A stretch of DNA of 64,000 nt from JAKOUY01 sp037045185 (GCA_037045185.1 JBAOHQ010000008.1:682001-746000); one strand, 5' to 3'; numbered from the stretch's first letter, positions 34,411-44,859 are shown. Translations and numbers: made by a program. Notes: a model not told the origin generated them from the letters alone.

Positions 34411-37070
34411 TCAGCCCTTGGCGTCGGCCCAGGACTGACCCCAGGCGACGTTGACTTCGAGGGGAACGTTCAGCGTGGCCGCGCCGCGCATCAGGTCCAG
34501 CACGACCGGCCCGACCGTGTCACGCTCGCCGTCGTCCACCTCGATCAGCACCTCGTCGTGGACCTGGAGGATCAACCGGCTGGCCACCCCGAGGCGGCGT
34601 GAGGGCGTGATCGATGCGCACCAGGGCGACCTTGAAGATGTCGGCGGCCAGCCCCTGGATACCAGCGTTCATCGCCTGGCGCTCGCCCGCCTGGCGGACG
34701 CGGAAGTTGCTGTTGGACAACTCCGGGATCGGCCGGCGTCGGCCGAACAGCGTCTCGGTGTAGCCGCGCATGCGCGCCTCGATCACCGTGCGCTCCATGT
34801 ACGCCTTGACGTTCGGGAAGGCCTCGAAGTAGGCGTCGAGGATCACGGCCGCCTCGTCGGTGGGGATGCCGAGACGCTGGCCGAGCCCGTAGGCCTCCAT
34901 CCCGTAGGCCAGCCCGTAGCTGACCATCTTGGCCTTCGAGCGCTGGTCGACGGTGACCGCCGTCGGCTCGACGCCGAACACCCGGGCCGCGGTGGCGTTG
35001 TGGATGTCCCTGCCCGAGGTGAACGCCTCGATCAGCCCGGGGTCCTCGGCCAGGTGGGCGATGCAGCGCAGCTCGATCTGGTTGTAGTCGGCGACGAGCA
35101 GGATGTGCCCGGAAGCGGGGACGAAGGCCTTGCGGAACTGGCGGCCCTCGTCACTGCGAACCGGGATGTTGTGCAGGTTCGGCTGGTCACTGCTGAGCCG
35201 CCCGGTGCGGGCGACGGTCTGGTTGAACGTGGCGTGGATCCGCCCGTCGGGGGCCACTTCGGCCAGCAGACCGGTGCCGTAGGTGCTGCGCAGCTTCTCG
35301 ACCTCACGGAACCGCAGGAGCGGGTCGATGAACTCCGGCCACTTGTCACGCAGCTTCTCCAACGTTGCGGCGTCGGTGGAGAACCCGGTCTTGGTCTTCT
35401 TCTGCGGGGCCAGGCCGCGCTCGGCGTACAGGATCTCGCGCAGCTGCATCGGCGAATTGGTGTTGAAGGGCTTGCCCACCACCCGCTGCAGCTCGGCGTT
35501 GAGCTGCTCCACCTCGGCAGTGAGGTAGGCGTTGAGGCGCTGCAACTCCGCGACGTCCACGGCGATACCGGCGTGCTCCATCCGAGCCAGGACACCCACC
35601 AGGGGGTTCTCGATGTCGGCGTACAGCTGCTTCATGCCCTGCTGATCGAGGGCCCGCTCGATGGCGTCACTGAGCGCCCACACGGCCAGCGCGTGGCGGG
35701 CGGCCTGGCGGGGCACGTCCATGTCCCCGCTGAAGTCGAGCTGGCCGGTGTCGGCCACCGAGCCGGCCGGCACCGTGTAGTTGGTGTACTTGGCCACCAG
35801 GTCAGGCAGGGTGTAGCGGGTCTCTGCCGGGTCGATGAGGTAGGCGGCGATGGCCGTGTCGAGGCGCAGCCCGCCCAGATCCCGCCCCTCGCGCAGCAGG
35901 GCGCGCGTCAGCGCCTTTGGCGTCGTGGGCCCGCACCGACGGGTGCCCGGCCAGCGCGTCGAGCACCGCCGGGGCGTGGACGACCGCCTCCCCGAGCCAG
36001 ACCACGTCCGCACAGGACGGATCACGCACCACCGCGAGCCCGACCAGCCGGCCGCGGCCGGGAGCGCCGTCCCACGCCGGCTCGAGCGTCGACGACGTCG
36101 AGGGCGGCGATCACCGCCGCGGCGTCGGCAGGCGTGATCGAGCGTGGTCACCTCGGCTTCCAGCACGGTGGCCTCCGAGGCGGCCATCGGCGAGGCACCC
36201 ATCACGGTGAGGGCCTCGCCCAGACGGTCACGCAGTGACTTGAACTCGAGGAAGTCGAACAACCGCTTGACCTCGGCATCGTCGGGATGGACGCCAAGGT
36301 CGGCGAGGTCCACCTCGACGGGCGCGTCACGGTGCAGGACCATCAGCTCCCAGTTGGCCCGAGCCTGGGCCTCGTGCTCGATCAGGCTGGCCTTCAACTT
36401 CGGGGTCTGGGCGTCGACGTTGGCGAAGATCCCGTCGAGCCCGCCGTAGGTGGTGATCAGCTTGGCCGCGGTCTTCTCCCCCACGCCCGGGATGCCCGGC
36501 AGGTTGTCACTGGGGTCGCCGCGCAGCGCGGCGTACTGCGGGTACATGCGCCGGGGTCACCCCGGTGCGCTCGAGGATCCCGGCCTCGTCGTACAGCGCG
36601 TAGTCACTGACGCCGCGGCGGTTGTACAGCACCCTGACCAGCGGGTCCTCGACCAGCTGATAGGCGTCACGGTCACCGGTGACGATGATCACCTCGTGAC
36701 CGTCGTGCTTGGCCCGTTCGGCGACGGTGGCGATGATGTCGTCGGCTTCCCACCCGGCACGGTCCACGACGGTGACGTGCAACACGTCGAGGACCTCACG
36801 CACCAGGCCCATCTGCTGGCGGAGGATGTCGGGCGCAGCCTCGCGCTGCGCCTTGTACTGCGGGTTGGCCTCGTGGCGGAACGTCGGTTCTGGCCGATCG
36901 AAGGCCACCAGCACCCCATCGGGACGGTGGTCCTTGATGAGGTTGATGAACATCGAGGTGAACCCGAACACGGCGTTGGTGACCTGGCCGCTGGCCGTCG
37001 CCATGTCCGTCGGCAGGGCGAAGAACGCCCGGTAGGTCAGCGAGTTGCCGTCGAGGAGCAGGAGTTTCAC
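34411..37070 (-). CDS. polA: DNA polymerase I (frame broken five times)
   Basis: Repair and Okazaki-fragment polymerase. The 5'-3' exonuclease domain starts LLLLDGNSLTYRAFFALP, with AGWEADDIIAT and GDPSDNLPGIPGVGEKTA. The central domain is the exonuclease-like module. The polymerase has motif A LLVADYNQIELRC, the O-helix RSKAKMVSYGLAYG and motif C LQVHDEVLIEV. Breaks lie near 36548, 36137, 36088, 35917 (AAA) and 34597. Removing one base at each gives 884 residues, the expected length. The GTG at 37070 overlaps the regulator stop. polA next to an ANTAR regulator and rpsA matches mycobacterial order. Confidence 0.94.
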
Positions 37071-37642
37071 GGGCGCAGCGTGCCGGCCAGGATGCGGTCG
37101 GCCACCTCACGCATCCGGGACCGCTCACTCATCGCCGTGCGCTGGATGAAGGTGAACGCGTCACCCTCCTTGAGCCCGCACTCGTCCATCAGCACGCCCT
37201 TGGCCCGGTCGATCACCTTGCGTGCTTCGAGCTGTTCGCCGAGCGAGTCGACCTCGCCGCTGAGCTGCTGGAGCTCACGAAACCGGCCGATGGCGACCTC
37301 CATCGCCGGGATCAGGTCACTCTTTTGGAAGGGCTTGACGAGGTAGGCCAGCGCCCCGGCGTCTCGGGCGTCCTCGACGACCTCGCGCTGGCTGAAGGCG
37401 GTGAGCATCAGAACCCCGCAGATCCGCTCGGCACTGATGAGCTTGGCGGCCTCCAGACCGTCCATGTGCGGCATCTTGATGTCGAGGATGGCCAGATCGG
37501 GGCGCAGCTCGCGCACCAGCTCGACGGCCTGATCGCCGCGACCGCACTCCCCGACCACCTGGTAGCCCTCCTCCTCCAACGTCTCGCGCAGGTCCAGGCG
37601 GATAATGGCTTCGTCTTCGGCGATCACCACTCGAAGGGTCAC
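37067..37642 (-). CDS. ANTAR-domain response regulator (PdtaR-like)
   Basis: A 191-residue antiterminator. The receiver domain has the acidic pair VVIAEDEAIIR, the phospho-acceptor Asp54 in AILDIKMPHMDG, and the Lys of YLVKPFQKSDL. A linking coiled coil leads to the C-terminal ANTAR RNA-binding domain (ARKVIDRAKGVLMDECGLKEGDAFTFIQRTAM). Homologues such as mycobacterial PdtaR (Rv1626) are phosphorylated by a histidine kinase and act on nascent RNA. The start is GTG 37642, with AAAGGA seven bases upstream. Gene order next to polA agrees with this assignment. Confidence 0.93.
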   Translation of the reverse strand: MTLRVVIAEDEAIIRLDLRETLEEEGYQVVGECGRGDQAVELVRELRPDLAILDIKMPHMDGLEAAKLISAERICGVLMLTAFSQREVVEDARDAGALAYLVKPFQKSDLIPAMEVAIGRFRELQQLSGEVDSLGEQLEARKVIDRAKGVLMDECGLKEGDAFTFIQRTAMSERSRMREVADRILAGTLRP

Positions 37643-37719
37643 GGCGGGTTCCTTTCCTGTCGCGGTCCACGTCTTGGCCCGGGCACCATTCAAGCAGGCC
37701 CCGAGCGTGACGGGTCCGG

Positions 37720-38014
37720 TCAACTCGCTGACCAGCGGTCCAGCAGCTGGTCCTGGGCACGCTCCACCTCGGCGATCCTGGCGCGGACACGATCGACGCT
37801 GGCGGGCAAGCGTGTCGGCGTGCTCACGCGCCCGGCGGGCCTCTGGCGCCACGGACAGGTCATCGCTGACCGCTGCCCGCAGGCCGAGGTCGTCGGCGTC
37901 GTCACCCAGGTGCCGGACCTGCTCGTCGAGCACCGCCAACTCCTCACGGAGCGAACGGAGCTGATCGGCGGTCCTGGTGAGCTTGCGCTCGACGGAACGC
38001 TTCGTGAAGGTCAC
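37720..38014 (-). CDS. Small coiled-coil protein (frame broken once)
   Basis: A 97-residue highly charged helical protein: RSVERKLTRTADQLRSLREE, then VRHLGDDADDLGLRAAVSDD, and after a frame change near 37805 ASVDRVRARIAEVERAQDQL up to the TGA at 37722-37720. Heptads suggest a coiled coil. Similar small genes precede the ANTAR regulator in other actinobacteria, as I recall; no function is known to me. The start is GTG 38014 after AGGAAGG. Confidence 0.65.
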
Positions 38015-38052
38015 CCTGCCTTCCTATCGGATCGACGTCCCCCCGCCGACGG

Positions 38053-38135
38053 TGCCCGAGGTGGGATTCGAACCCACACGCCCTTTCGGACAACGGATTT
38101 TGAGTCCGTCGCGTCTGCCATTCCGCCACTCGGGC
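38053..38135 (-). tRNA. tRNA-Leu (anticodon CAA)
   Basis: Class II tRNA on the minus strand. The acceptor is GCCCGAG/CTCGGGC, the anticodon arm ACGGA-CTCAAAA-TCCGT with anticodon CAA, the variable arm TGTCCGAAAGGGCG is long, and the T arm is GTGGGTTCGAATCCCAC. The discriminator is A. CCA is not encoded (the next bases are CCG), unlike tRNA-Leu(GAG) in this window. It reads UUG codons. Confidence 0.95.
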
Positions 38136-38145
38136 GAGTGACGCG

Positions 38146-40633
38146 TCAAGAGTAGCGGGAGGGTGCCCCACCTTCATCGTTGCCGGATTGCGCCCGAAAC
38201 TGCATCGCCGCAAGCTGGGTCCGGGTGCGGATACCCAGCTTGCGGAAGATGTGGACGAGGTGGCTTTCGACCGTCCGTCGCGAGACGAACAGCGCCGTCG
38301 CGATCTGCTGGTTGGTGAGCCCTTCGGCGACGAGCGCTGCGACCTCCTGCTCCGCCCTCGACAGAGAGAGCGAGTGCGTCGGCCGGCCGGTCGGTCGAGC
38401 CGCATCCACCATGACAGCAACCCCTTCGGGCGTCGGCAACGCGTCTACCAACCACCCTGCGGGAGAGGCGAGCGAGCCCGGCGCCGTTGCCGGAAGCAAA
38501 GTTCGAGGCCGCTGGGCCGCGCCGCACCACTTCCGGATCGTCGTCGCCGCGGCCTCCAACGCGGAAGCTCGCGCCGATCGGCCGGCAGCCGCCACGGCCG
38601 CCAACCCCGTCACGGCGTCCGCTGCCCGAAGACGGAAGCCCAATCGGGCCGCGGCCTCGAGCGCCCTGGTGTAGGCCGCCCACGCCTGGGGAAGGTCACC
38701 GAGGGCGAGCGACGCGTCGCCGATGGTGGTGTCGGCGACGATGGTGATCTCCCGCAGGCCCACCACGCCGGCCAGCACCGAGACGTCGATCGCCACTCGC
38801 TGCGCCCTCGCCGCGTCCCGGTCGCTGCCGGCTTCTGCGAGGCGCCAACGGAGTCGGAGCGGCCATGGCCAGATGTCGACGGGCGGTAGCCCGGGGTCGG
38901 GCCCCTCCTGTGGCGCGATCGTCCCCTGCAGCAGGAGCGCGTCGATGACGAAGTCGGTCGGCGGGTTCGGATCGGCCGCCGCTGCCTGGCCGCTCAGGAC
39001 GCCGAGCGCGGCCGCCTCCCCGTGCCGCCCACGCTCCAGCAGCACACGCCCGCGGACGAGATCGCACGCAATCGCCGAATAGGGATCGTTCAGCCGGGCC
39101 CAGGCGGCCGCGGCAGCCAGCGTGTCATCCGCTTCGTCCAGCCGCCCTTGGGCCACCAGGACCTCGGCGAGGAGACGGACAGCCTGATGGTGGTTGAACG
39201 GATCGGCGTGACTCCGGCCGACCTCGATGGCCCGCGTTGCTGCGATCTCCGCAGCGCACAGATCTCCTCCGTCGTGCAGGAACGCCGACCTCAGCCCCCA
39301 CCACCCGCATTCGAGGTTCGGGTCCGGCGTTGCCAGCCGGTCGAGCATCGTCCGTGCCCTGTCGAGCCACGCCTGGCCGGAGGCCACCGACTCGCACTCC
39401 GAGGCGCAGATCGCTGCACGCATGACCGCCTTGATCTGCGCCCCGTCGGGGTCAGAGGAGCGACCAGAGAGCGTCGCGATGAGTAACGCCAGCAGGTCCC
39501 GATGACGCTGGGCGTGGGTCATCACATCGAACAGCGCGCTCGCGCATGCCGTCGCCGCCTGGCGGGCCAGCGGGCGGGTGGTCGCGTACCAGACGATCCC
39601 GAGGACCTCATCGACGTGATCGGTGAGGTTCGGGTCGGACACCGTCGCCGCCGTGGCAAGCCGATCGAGGGTCTGCAGGAGGACGTCGTCCAGGGAGGCG
39701 ACGTCGATCGCGTGACGAAGGATGGCTTCGCGGATGGGGTACGGGACGATGTATCGGTCCTTGATCGACACGACGAGGCCATGGTCGAGCAGCGGACCGA
39801 GCTGAACCTCGATATGGTCGCCCGCTCCGGCGATCAGGGTCACCATCGCCAGGGAGAGCGGGCCGGCCGCCAACGCGAGCGAGTGCATCGAGCGCACCGA
39901 TGACGCCCCCACGAGATCCAGGGAACGGCGAACGCAGCGATCCATCACCCCCGTGGACACCAGCAACTCCTCGCCAGCAGCAGCCAGCCCGAATCGCGCG
40001 ATTCGGGCGGCGGAGAGCTCGATCGCCAATGGAAGCCCACCGGTGGCGACCAAGACCACGTTCACCCGGTGTTGATCGTCGAGCAGCTCACGGATGTCTC
40101 CGCCTCGAACCCGGACGTTCTCCACCAGGATCTCGAGGGCGGGAGTCCCAGTCCCTGGCGTGGTTGCGAAGGGCCGCAGGCGGACCACCGGGAGGATCCC
40201 AGCACCAGACGGATCGCGGCTCGTGACCAGCAGCCGGGCACCGGTAGCCGCGATCGGCCAGGTCGCCAGTACCGGCTGGAGATCAACCGCCAGGTGCTCG
40301 ATCCCGTCGAGCACCACCACGCCGACCACATCCGACAACACGCTGGCGACCGCCGCTGCGGCGTCGTCCCCCGGATGTAGGGCAGCATCGCAGGACCGCA
40401 GGACCGCCAACAGCACCATGTCGAGGCTTGCGCACGGCTCGACGTCCACCCAGATGACGCGGCGATCGCTCGCCCGGGCGGCGGAACCAAGACGTTCCAC
40501 GACCGCCCGGGCGAGCGCTGTCTTGCCGACCCCGCCTGGCCCGCTGATCAAACAGCGACCCTGCCGCGTCGAGCGCGTTGACGACGTCGCGAAGCTCGAC
40601 CTCCCTGCCGAGGAGGGACACGCCACCCAGCAC
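38146..40633 (-). CDS. Large LuxR-family (LAL) transcriptional regulator (frame broken once)
   Basis: An 828-residue STAND/LAL-type regulator. The N-terminus starts LLGREVELRDVVNALDAAGS. After one extra base in the AAA at 40550-40552 it continues SGPGGVGKTALARAVVERLG (Walker A), with VVVLDGIEHL as Walker B and LLVTSRDPSG as the sensor. A long helical TPR-like middle follows. The C-terminal helix-turn-helix is LSRAEQEVAALVAEGLTNQQ and VSRRTVESHLVHIFRKLGIR. Such proteins activate genes when an inducer binds the helical region. The inducer and targets are not visible. The start is GTG 40633. Confidence 0.85.
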
Positions 40634-40671
40634 ATGGCGACACTACCCGTGCGTTGGCAACGGATGTCCGG

Positions 40672-41467
40672 TCAGGAGACGTGGAACTCCGTCATCATGC
40701 CCTTCATGAAGTGCGCCGGGCCGGTCCCGTCGACGTAGGAGCCATCGGCCTTCACGACGCTGCCCTCAGTGATGAAGCAGACGGCAACGTAGTCACCCGG
40801 TGTCGAGCGCGATGCGTCGCAACCAGGCGTTGCCGTTGGCCGGGGCGAACGAGAACGTCACTGGCTGGACGTGCGATCCGAACTGATCTTGCGGGAGCAT
40901 CAGGAGGTCCTGCCACACGGCGGTCTCACCATCGTTGCGACGGAAGATCCCCATCATGTGCTGCTGCCCGCCCGTGTTGCGCAGCAGGATCCCGTAGGTA
41001 CCCGAAGGGATCTACGCGGGGATCCCGGTGAAGGAGTACTCCGTTCCCTGGACATCGAGACGGCCGTCGAACCGGCAGTGCTCGAAGAGATAGGTCGACA
41101 CGTTCGACAGCGAGTTGAACAACACGATGGGTGGCGTTTCGTTCTGCTTGATCGTGCCGTCCAGCTGTTGATGACCGAGGCTCGCCGCCGTCACCATGTC
41201 TGCGTGGAGTTCGTCAGGCGCTGCCGCGGCGGCGGCGTCGAGTGCTGGTCCCGCCACGGCCGGATCGGGCTGATCGGCGTCCATGGCCTCGATCGCAGCG
41301 AAGAATGGGTCGCACAGTGCGTCGTTCGTCGCCGCTCCGGCCGAGAGCGTGGTGGGTGTGGAGTCGGCGGGCGGGGTCGAGGCGGCTGCCGGTGCCGCGA
41401 TGCCCAGCGCTGAGCTGGTGAGTGCGGCAGTGATCAGGCTGCGGATGTGGGTACTGCGTGATGCCAT
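40672..41467 (-). pseudogene. Secreted cupredoxin-like protein gene, interrupted by a stop codon and a frameshift
   Basis: From ATG 41467 (AGGGAG five bases upstream) runs a signal peptide ending near AAA-STPPAD, then a helical stretch and EYSFTGIPA. At that point an in-frame TAG (41014-41012) interrupts. The same frame continues IPSGTYGILLRNTGGQQHMM and VTFSFAPANGNAWLR, breaks near 40800 by one extra base, and resumes GDYVAVCFITEGS up to HFMKGMMTEFHVS. The beta-rich second half with a late Cys and His resembles cupredoxin-like proteins of this lineage. Intact length would be 264 residues. TAG in place of GAG would be a single substitution, unlike the indels elsewhere. Confidence 0.6.
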
Positions 41468-41659
41468 GGGAGCTCCCTTTGGGGTGTCTGGTCGGGGCCG
41501 GAGAGGGACCTGGCCACCGGTGCCCAGCATGAGCCGTGGCGTGCCATCAGCGCATCCAGGAAACTACGGAATCGGCCCCTCGGTCGATCGCCGGCCGCGA
41601 AGCCGTTACCCGCTGGTAAGGATCGTTCGGGTGATGTCGGCGTCTACTCTCGTCGCATC
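41468..41659. promoter_or_regulatory. Divergent promoter region ahead of the fab cluster
   Basis: This 192-base gap lies between divergent genes. TTACCCGCTGGTAA (41606-41619) is an inverted repeat with 5-bp arms and could be an operator. TACTCT (41645-41650), nine bases before the fabD ATG, could be a -10 box giving a short or absent leader; no fabD ribosome site is visible. These are weak matches. Confidence 0.3.
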
Positions 41660-42835
41660 ATGCTTGCCTTCACCTTCCCCGGACAGGGGTCGCAACGCCC
41701 GGGGATGGGGCGGCCGTGGGTGGACCACGAAAGCTGGGAGCTGGTCGACGAGGCCACCGAGGTCGCCGGTCGGGACGTCGCCCGCCTGCTGCTCGATGCC
41801 GACGCCGACGAGCTGAAGGACACCCGCAACGCCCAGCTCACCACCTTCGTCAGCAGCCTGGTGGTGCTGGACGCCGCCGAGCGGTTGGGTCTCGAACCCA
41901 GTGTCTGTGCCGGTCACAGCCTTGGCGAGTACACCGCGCTCACTGCCACTGGCGCACTGGGCTTCGACGACGGCGTGCGCCTGGTGTGCGAGCGGGCTGC
42001 GGCGATGCACGACGCCGGGTCGGCCAACCCGGGCACCATGGCCGCGGTGCTCGGCCTCGACGACGACGACGTCGAGGTGGCCTGCCGCCGGGCCGACAGT
42101 GACGTCTGGGTGGCCAACTTCAACGCCACCGGGCAGGTCGTCATCGCCGGCTCACCCGACGGGGTGGCTGCCGCCGGGGTCATCGCCAAGGAGCTCGGGG
42201 CCAAGAAGATCATGTCCCTGCCGGTGTCCGGCGCGTTCCACACTCCGTTCATGACACCCGCCAGGGACCGGCTGCGCGCCGCCATCGCCGCGGCCAGCCC
42301 GCGTGACTCCGACACGCCCGTCGTGGCCAACGTCGACGGCTACGCCCACGATCGGGGCGACGAGTGGCACCGCTTGCTGTCGGCCCAGCTGTCCAGCCCA
42401 GTGCGCTGGAAGCAGTCGCTGCTGACGATGGCCGACATGGGCGTGACCGGGTTCGCCGAGTTGGGCCCGGGTGGCGTGCTCACCGGCATGGCCAAGCGCA
42501 CCGTCGAGGGTGCCAGGACCATCTCCGTGTCGACCCCCGAGGACCTGGACAAGCTGGTCGAGTGGGTCGCCGCGGGTGCCCCGCGCGGCGCTGCCCAGCT
42601 GGAAGGTGAGCACCTGTTCGCCGTCGAGCGGCTGGTCGTCAGTCCCGCCGCCGGGATCTTCACACCCATCGGTGGGCTGGCCGAGGGATGCCGGATCGAG
42701 GTCGGCCAGGTGGTCGGCCACGTGGGCGACGCCGAGGTGCGCTCGGCGTTCGCCGGACAGCTACAGAGTTACATCGCCGTCGAGGGTGAGCGCATCACCC
42801 CTCGTCAACCCATCGCCTGGCTGCGATCGATCTGA
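41660..42835 (+). CDS. fabD: Malonyl-CoA:ACP transacylase with a C-terminal lipoyl-like domain
   Basis: Loads malonyl groups onto ACP for fatty-acid synthesis. Residues 1-305 are a normal FabD: FPGQGSQ, the nucleophile Ser87 in GHSLGE, and His194 in SGAFHTPFM. Residues 318-391 are an extra domain (VVSPAAGIF, IEVGQVVGHVGD, SAFAGQLQSYIAVEGERIT). Its spacing matches a biotinyl/lipoyl hammerhead fold, but the modified Lys is replaced (no Met-Lys-Met). It may be a structural or docking module. It heads the fabD-fabH-fabG-acpP-fabF series. Confidence 0.9.
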   Translation: MLAFTFPGQGSQRPGMGRPWVDHESWELVDEATEVAGRDVARLLLDADADELKDTRNAQLTTFVSSLVVLDAAERLGLEPSVCAGHSLGEYTALTATGALGFDDGVRLVCERAAAMHDAGSANPGTMAAVLGLDDDDVEVACRRADSDVWVANFNATGQVVIAGSPDGVAAAGVIAKELGAKKIMSLPVSGAFHTPFMTPARDRLRAAIAAASPRDSDTPVVANVDGYAHDRGDEWHRLLSAQLSSPVRWKQSLLTMADMGVTGFAELGPGGVLTGMAKRTVEGARTISVSTPEDLDKLVEWVAAGAPRGAAQLEGEHLFAVERLVVSPAAGIFTPIGGLAEGCRIEVGQVVGHVGDAEVRSAFAGQLQSYIAVEGERITPRQPIAWLRSI

Positions 42836-42847
42836 GGGGGACCAGTC

Positions 42848-43828
42848 ATGCCTGCACCGCCAGCCAACATCCGCAACGCGATCATCACCGGGTGGGGTAC
42901 GTCGCAACCCGAGAAGATCCTCACCAACCACGACCTGGCCGAGATGATGGACACCTCGCACGACTGGATCGTGGAGCGCACCGGCATCCACAGCCGGCGG
43001 GTGGGCGGCTCCACCGTCGGACTGTCGGTGGAGAGCGGCCGCCAGGCCCTCGACCGCGCCGGGATCGACCCGAAGGAGATCGACGCCCTGGTCCTGGCCA
43101 CCACCACACCGGACCGCTGCGTCCCGGCCAGCTCGGCGGCGGTGCAGCAGGAGCTCGGGATGCGCTGCGGGGCCTTCGACGTGAACGCGGCGTGCAGCGG
43201 GTTCGTCTACGGGCTGGTCACCGCCCACGGCCTGATCGCCATGGGCGCCAACAAGGTGCTGGTCATCGGCACCGACACCCTGGCACGGATCACGGACTGG
43301 AGCGACCGCAACACGGCCGTGCTCTTCGCCGACGGATCGGGGGCCGTGGTGCTGGAGGCCACCCAATCCGGTGAGGGGCAACTCCTCGGCTGGCACCTCG
43401 ACGCCGACGGAAGCGCCGAGCGGTTCCTCTACGCCGAGATCGGCGGGTTCATCCACATGGACGGCAAGGAGGTCTTCCGCCGTGCCGTCCGGATCATGGT
43501 GGACTCCGCCCAGCAGTCCCTCGCCCAGGCGGGCGTCAGCGCCGACGAGATCTCGCTGATCGTGCCCCACCAGGCCAACATCCGCATCATCGAAGCAGCC
43601 TGCCAGCGCCTCGGCGTGCCCATCGAGAAGGCGGCCACCGTGCTGCACAACACGGGCAACACCTCGTCGGCGTCCATCCCGCTGGCCCTCGGGGCGGCCA
43701 TCGACGCCAACCGTGTCAACCCAGGAGATCTGGTGCTACTGGTCGGCTTCGGCGCCGGGATGACCGCCGCCAGCGCCGTGCTGCGCTGGGGCGACGGGCT
43801 CCCCCACCACCGGTCGGGCGGCCGATGA
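42848..43828 (+). CDS. fabH: 3-oxoacyl-ACP synthase III
   Basis: Condenses an acyl-CoA starter with malonyl-ACP. The 326 residues contain the triad Cys116 (NAACSGF), His241 (PHQANIRI) and Asn271 (NTGNTSSAS), and the GFGAGMTAASAVLRW end. The GGTGWGTSQPEK-like N-terminus is typical. The ATG at 42848 lies 12 bases after fabD, with GAGGGG upstream. The gene overlaps fabG by four bases. Starter preference (straight or branched) cannot be inferred. Confidence 0.96.
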   Translation: MPAPPANIRNAIITGWGTSQPEKILTNHDLAEMMDTSHDWIVERTGIHSRRVGGSTVGLSVESGRQALDRAGIDPKEIDALVLATTTPDRCVPASSAAVQQELGMRCGAFDVNAACSGFVYGLVTAHGLIAMGANKVLVIGTDTLARITDWSDRNTAVLFADGSGAVVLEATQSGEGQLLGWHLDADGSAERFLYAEIGGFIHMDGKEVFRRAVRIMVDSAQQSLAQAGVSADEISLIVPHQANIRIIEAACQRLGVPIEKAATVLHNTGNTSSASIPLALGAAIDANRVNPGDLVLLVGFGAGMTAASAVLRWGDGLPHHRSGGR

Positions 43829-44532
43829 GCCGCGTCGTGCTGATCACCGGTGGCTCACGCGGCATCGGCTTGGCCTGCGCCCAGCGGTTCGCCGCGCTGG
43901 GCGACCGGGTCGCGGTGACCTACAACACCTCGCCACCGCCGGGCGAGTTCCTCGCCGTCCAGTGTGACGTGACCTCCACCCACCAGGTCGACGCGGCCTT
44001 CACCGAGGTCGAGGCCGCCTTCGGGCCGGTGCAGGTCCTGGTCTCCAACGCCGGGATCACCAACGACGGCCTGCTCGTGCGGATGAGTGAGACGGACTTC
44101 ACCTCGGTCATCGACGCCAATCTGAACGGCGGCATTCCGCGTCGCGCAAGCCGCGCCGCGCCAGGGATGCTGAAGGCCCGCGCCGGGCGCATCGTGCTGA
44201 TGTCGTCGGTCGTCGGCCTGCTCGGCTCGGCCGGGCAGGTCAACTACGCGGCGTCCAAGGCCGGGCTGGTCGGCCTGGCCCGCTCGGTCGCTCGTGAGCT
44301 CGGGTCGCGCAGCATCACCGCCAACGTCGTCGCCCCCGGCCCGGTGGCCACCGACATGACCGCGGCGCTCGGCGACAAGCGCCTCGCCGAACTCACCTCC
44401 GCCGTCCCGCTGGGGCGGATGGCCACCTCCGACGAGATCGCCGGCGTGGTCGCCTTCCTGGCATCCGCCGACGCCGCCTACATCACCGGGGCCGTCATAC
44501 CCGTCGATGGTGGCCTGGGCATGGGCCACTAG
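43825..44532 (+). CDS. fabG: 3-oxoacyl-ACP reductase, with a doubly frameshifted segment
   Basis: NADPH-dependent short-chain reductase, 235 residues as sequenced. It has the cofactor loop TGGSRGIG, the NAG motif, catalytic Ser and YxxxK in SSVVGLLGSAGQVNYAASK, and the C-terminal GAVIPVDGGLGMGH. Between about 44130 and 44155 it reads NGGIPRRASRAAPGM. In the +1 frame the same bases give GAFRVAQAA, the expected FabG sequence. One inserted base and one lost base thus cancel, leaving a short wrong stretch that no stop codon reveals. Confidence 0.93.
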   Translation: MSRVVLITGGSRGIGLACAQRFAALGDRVAVTYNTSPPPGEFLAVQCDVTSTHQVDAAFTEVEAAFGPVQVLVSNAGITNDGLLVRMSETDFTSVIDANLNGGIPRRASRAAPGMLKARAGRIVLMSSVVGLLGSAGQVNYAASKAGLVGLARSVARELGSRSITANVVAPGPVATDMTAALGDKRLAELTSAVPLGRMATSDEIAGVVAFLASADAAYITGAVIPVDGGLGMGH

Positions 44533-44619
44533 CATCCGCTCACGTCTGCGAGACCGCATCGCATCGCCGATCTACCCACCCCCCGACCATCCATCCCTGA
44601 CAACAAGGAGAACCAACCC

Positions 44620-44859
44620 GTGGACCAAGAACTGTGGGGCCGCTTCCGCAAGTGCGCCGTCGAGGTGCTGTCCGTGTCCGAGGACCAGGTCACGCCCGAT
44701 TCCAAGTTCGGTGACGACCTCGACGCCGACAGCCTCGACCTGGTCGAGCTGGTCATGGCCCTCGAAGAGGAGTTCGACGTGGAGGTACCCGAGGAAGACC
44801 TCGAAGGCATCGAGACCGTCGGCCAGGCCTATGACCTGGTCGTCGGCAAGATGAAGTGA
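44620..44859 (+). CDS. acpP: Acyl carrier protein
   Basis: A 79-residue acidic carrier. The 4'-phosphopantetheine attachment Ser38 lies in GDDLDADSLDLVEL, helix III is rich in Glu, and the C-terminus ends GKMK. The start is GTG 44620 with AAGGAG upstream. An 87-base gap separates it from fabG, enough for its own ribosome site or promoter. Its stop overlaps the fabF start (GTGA). Confidence 0.97.
   Translation: MDQELWGRFRKCAVEVLSVSEDQVTPDSKFGDDLDADSLDLVELVMALEEEFDVEVPEEDLEGIETVGQAYDLVVGKMK

Noticed and set aside
36507..37070. Stand-alone 5'-3' exonuclease gene
   Set aside because: The domain is followed at once, one frame over, by the rest of DNA polymerase I; some bacteria do have separate exonucleases, but the junction sequence reads through cleanly when one base is removed.
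41012..41014. TAG read as a recoded amino acid
   Set aside because: Other genes here end in TAG normally (for example the ABC permease at 3062), and the gene has a second defect.
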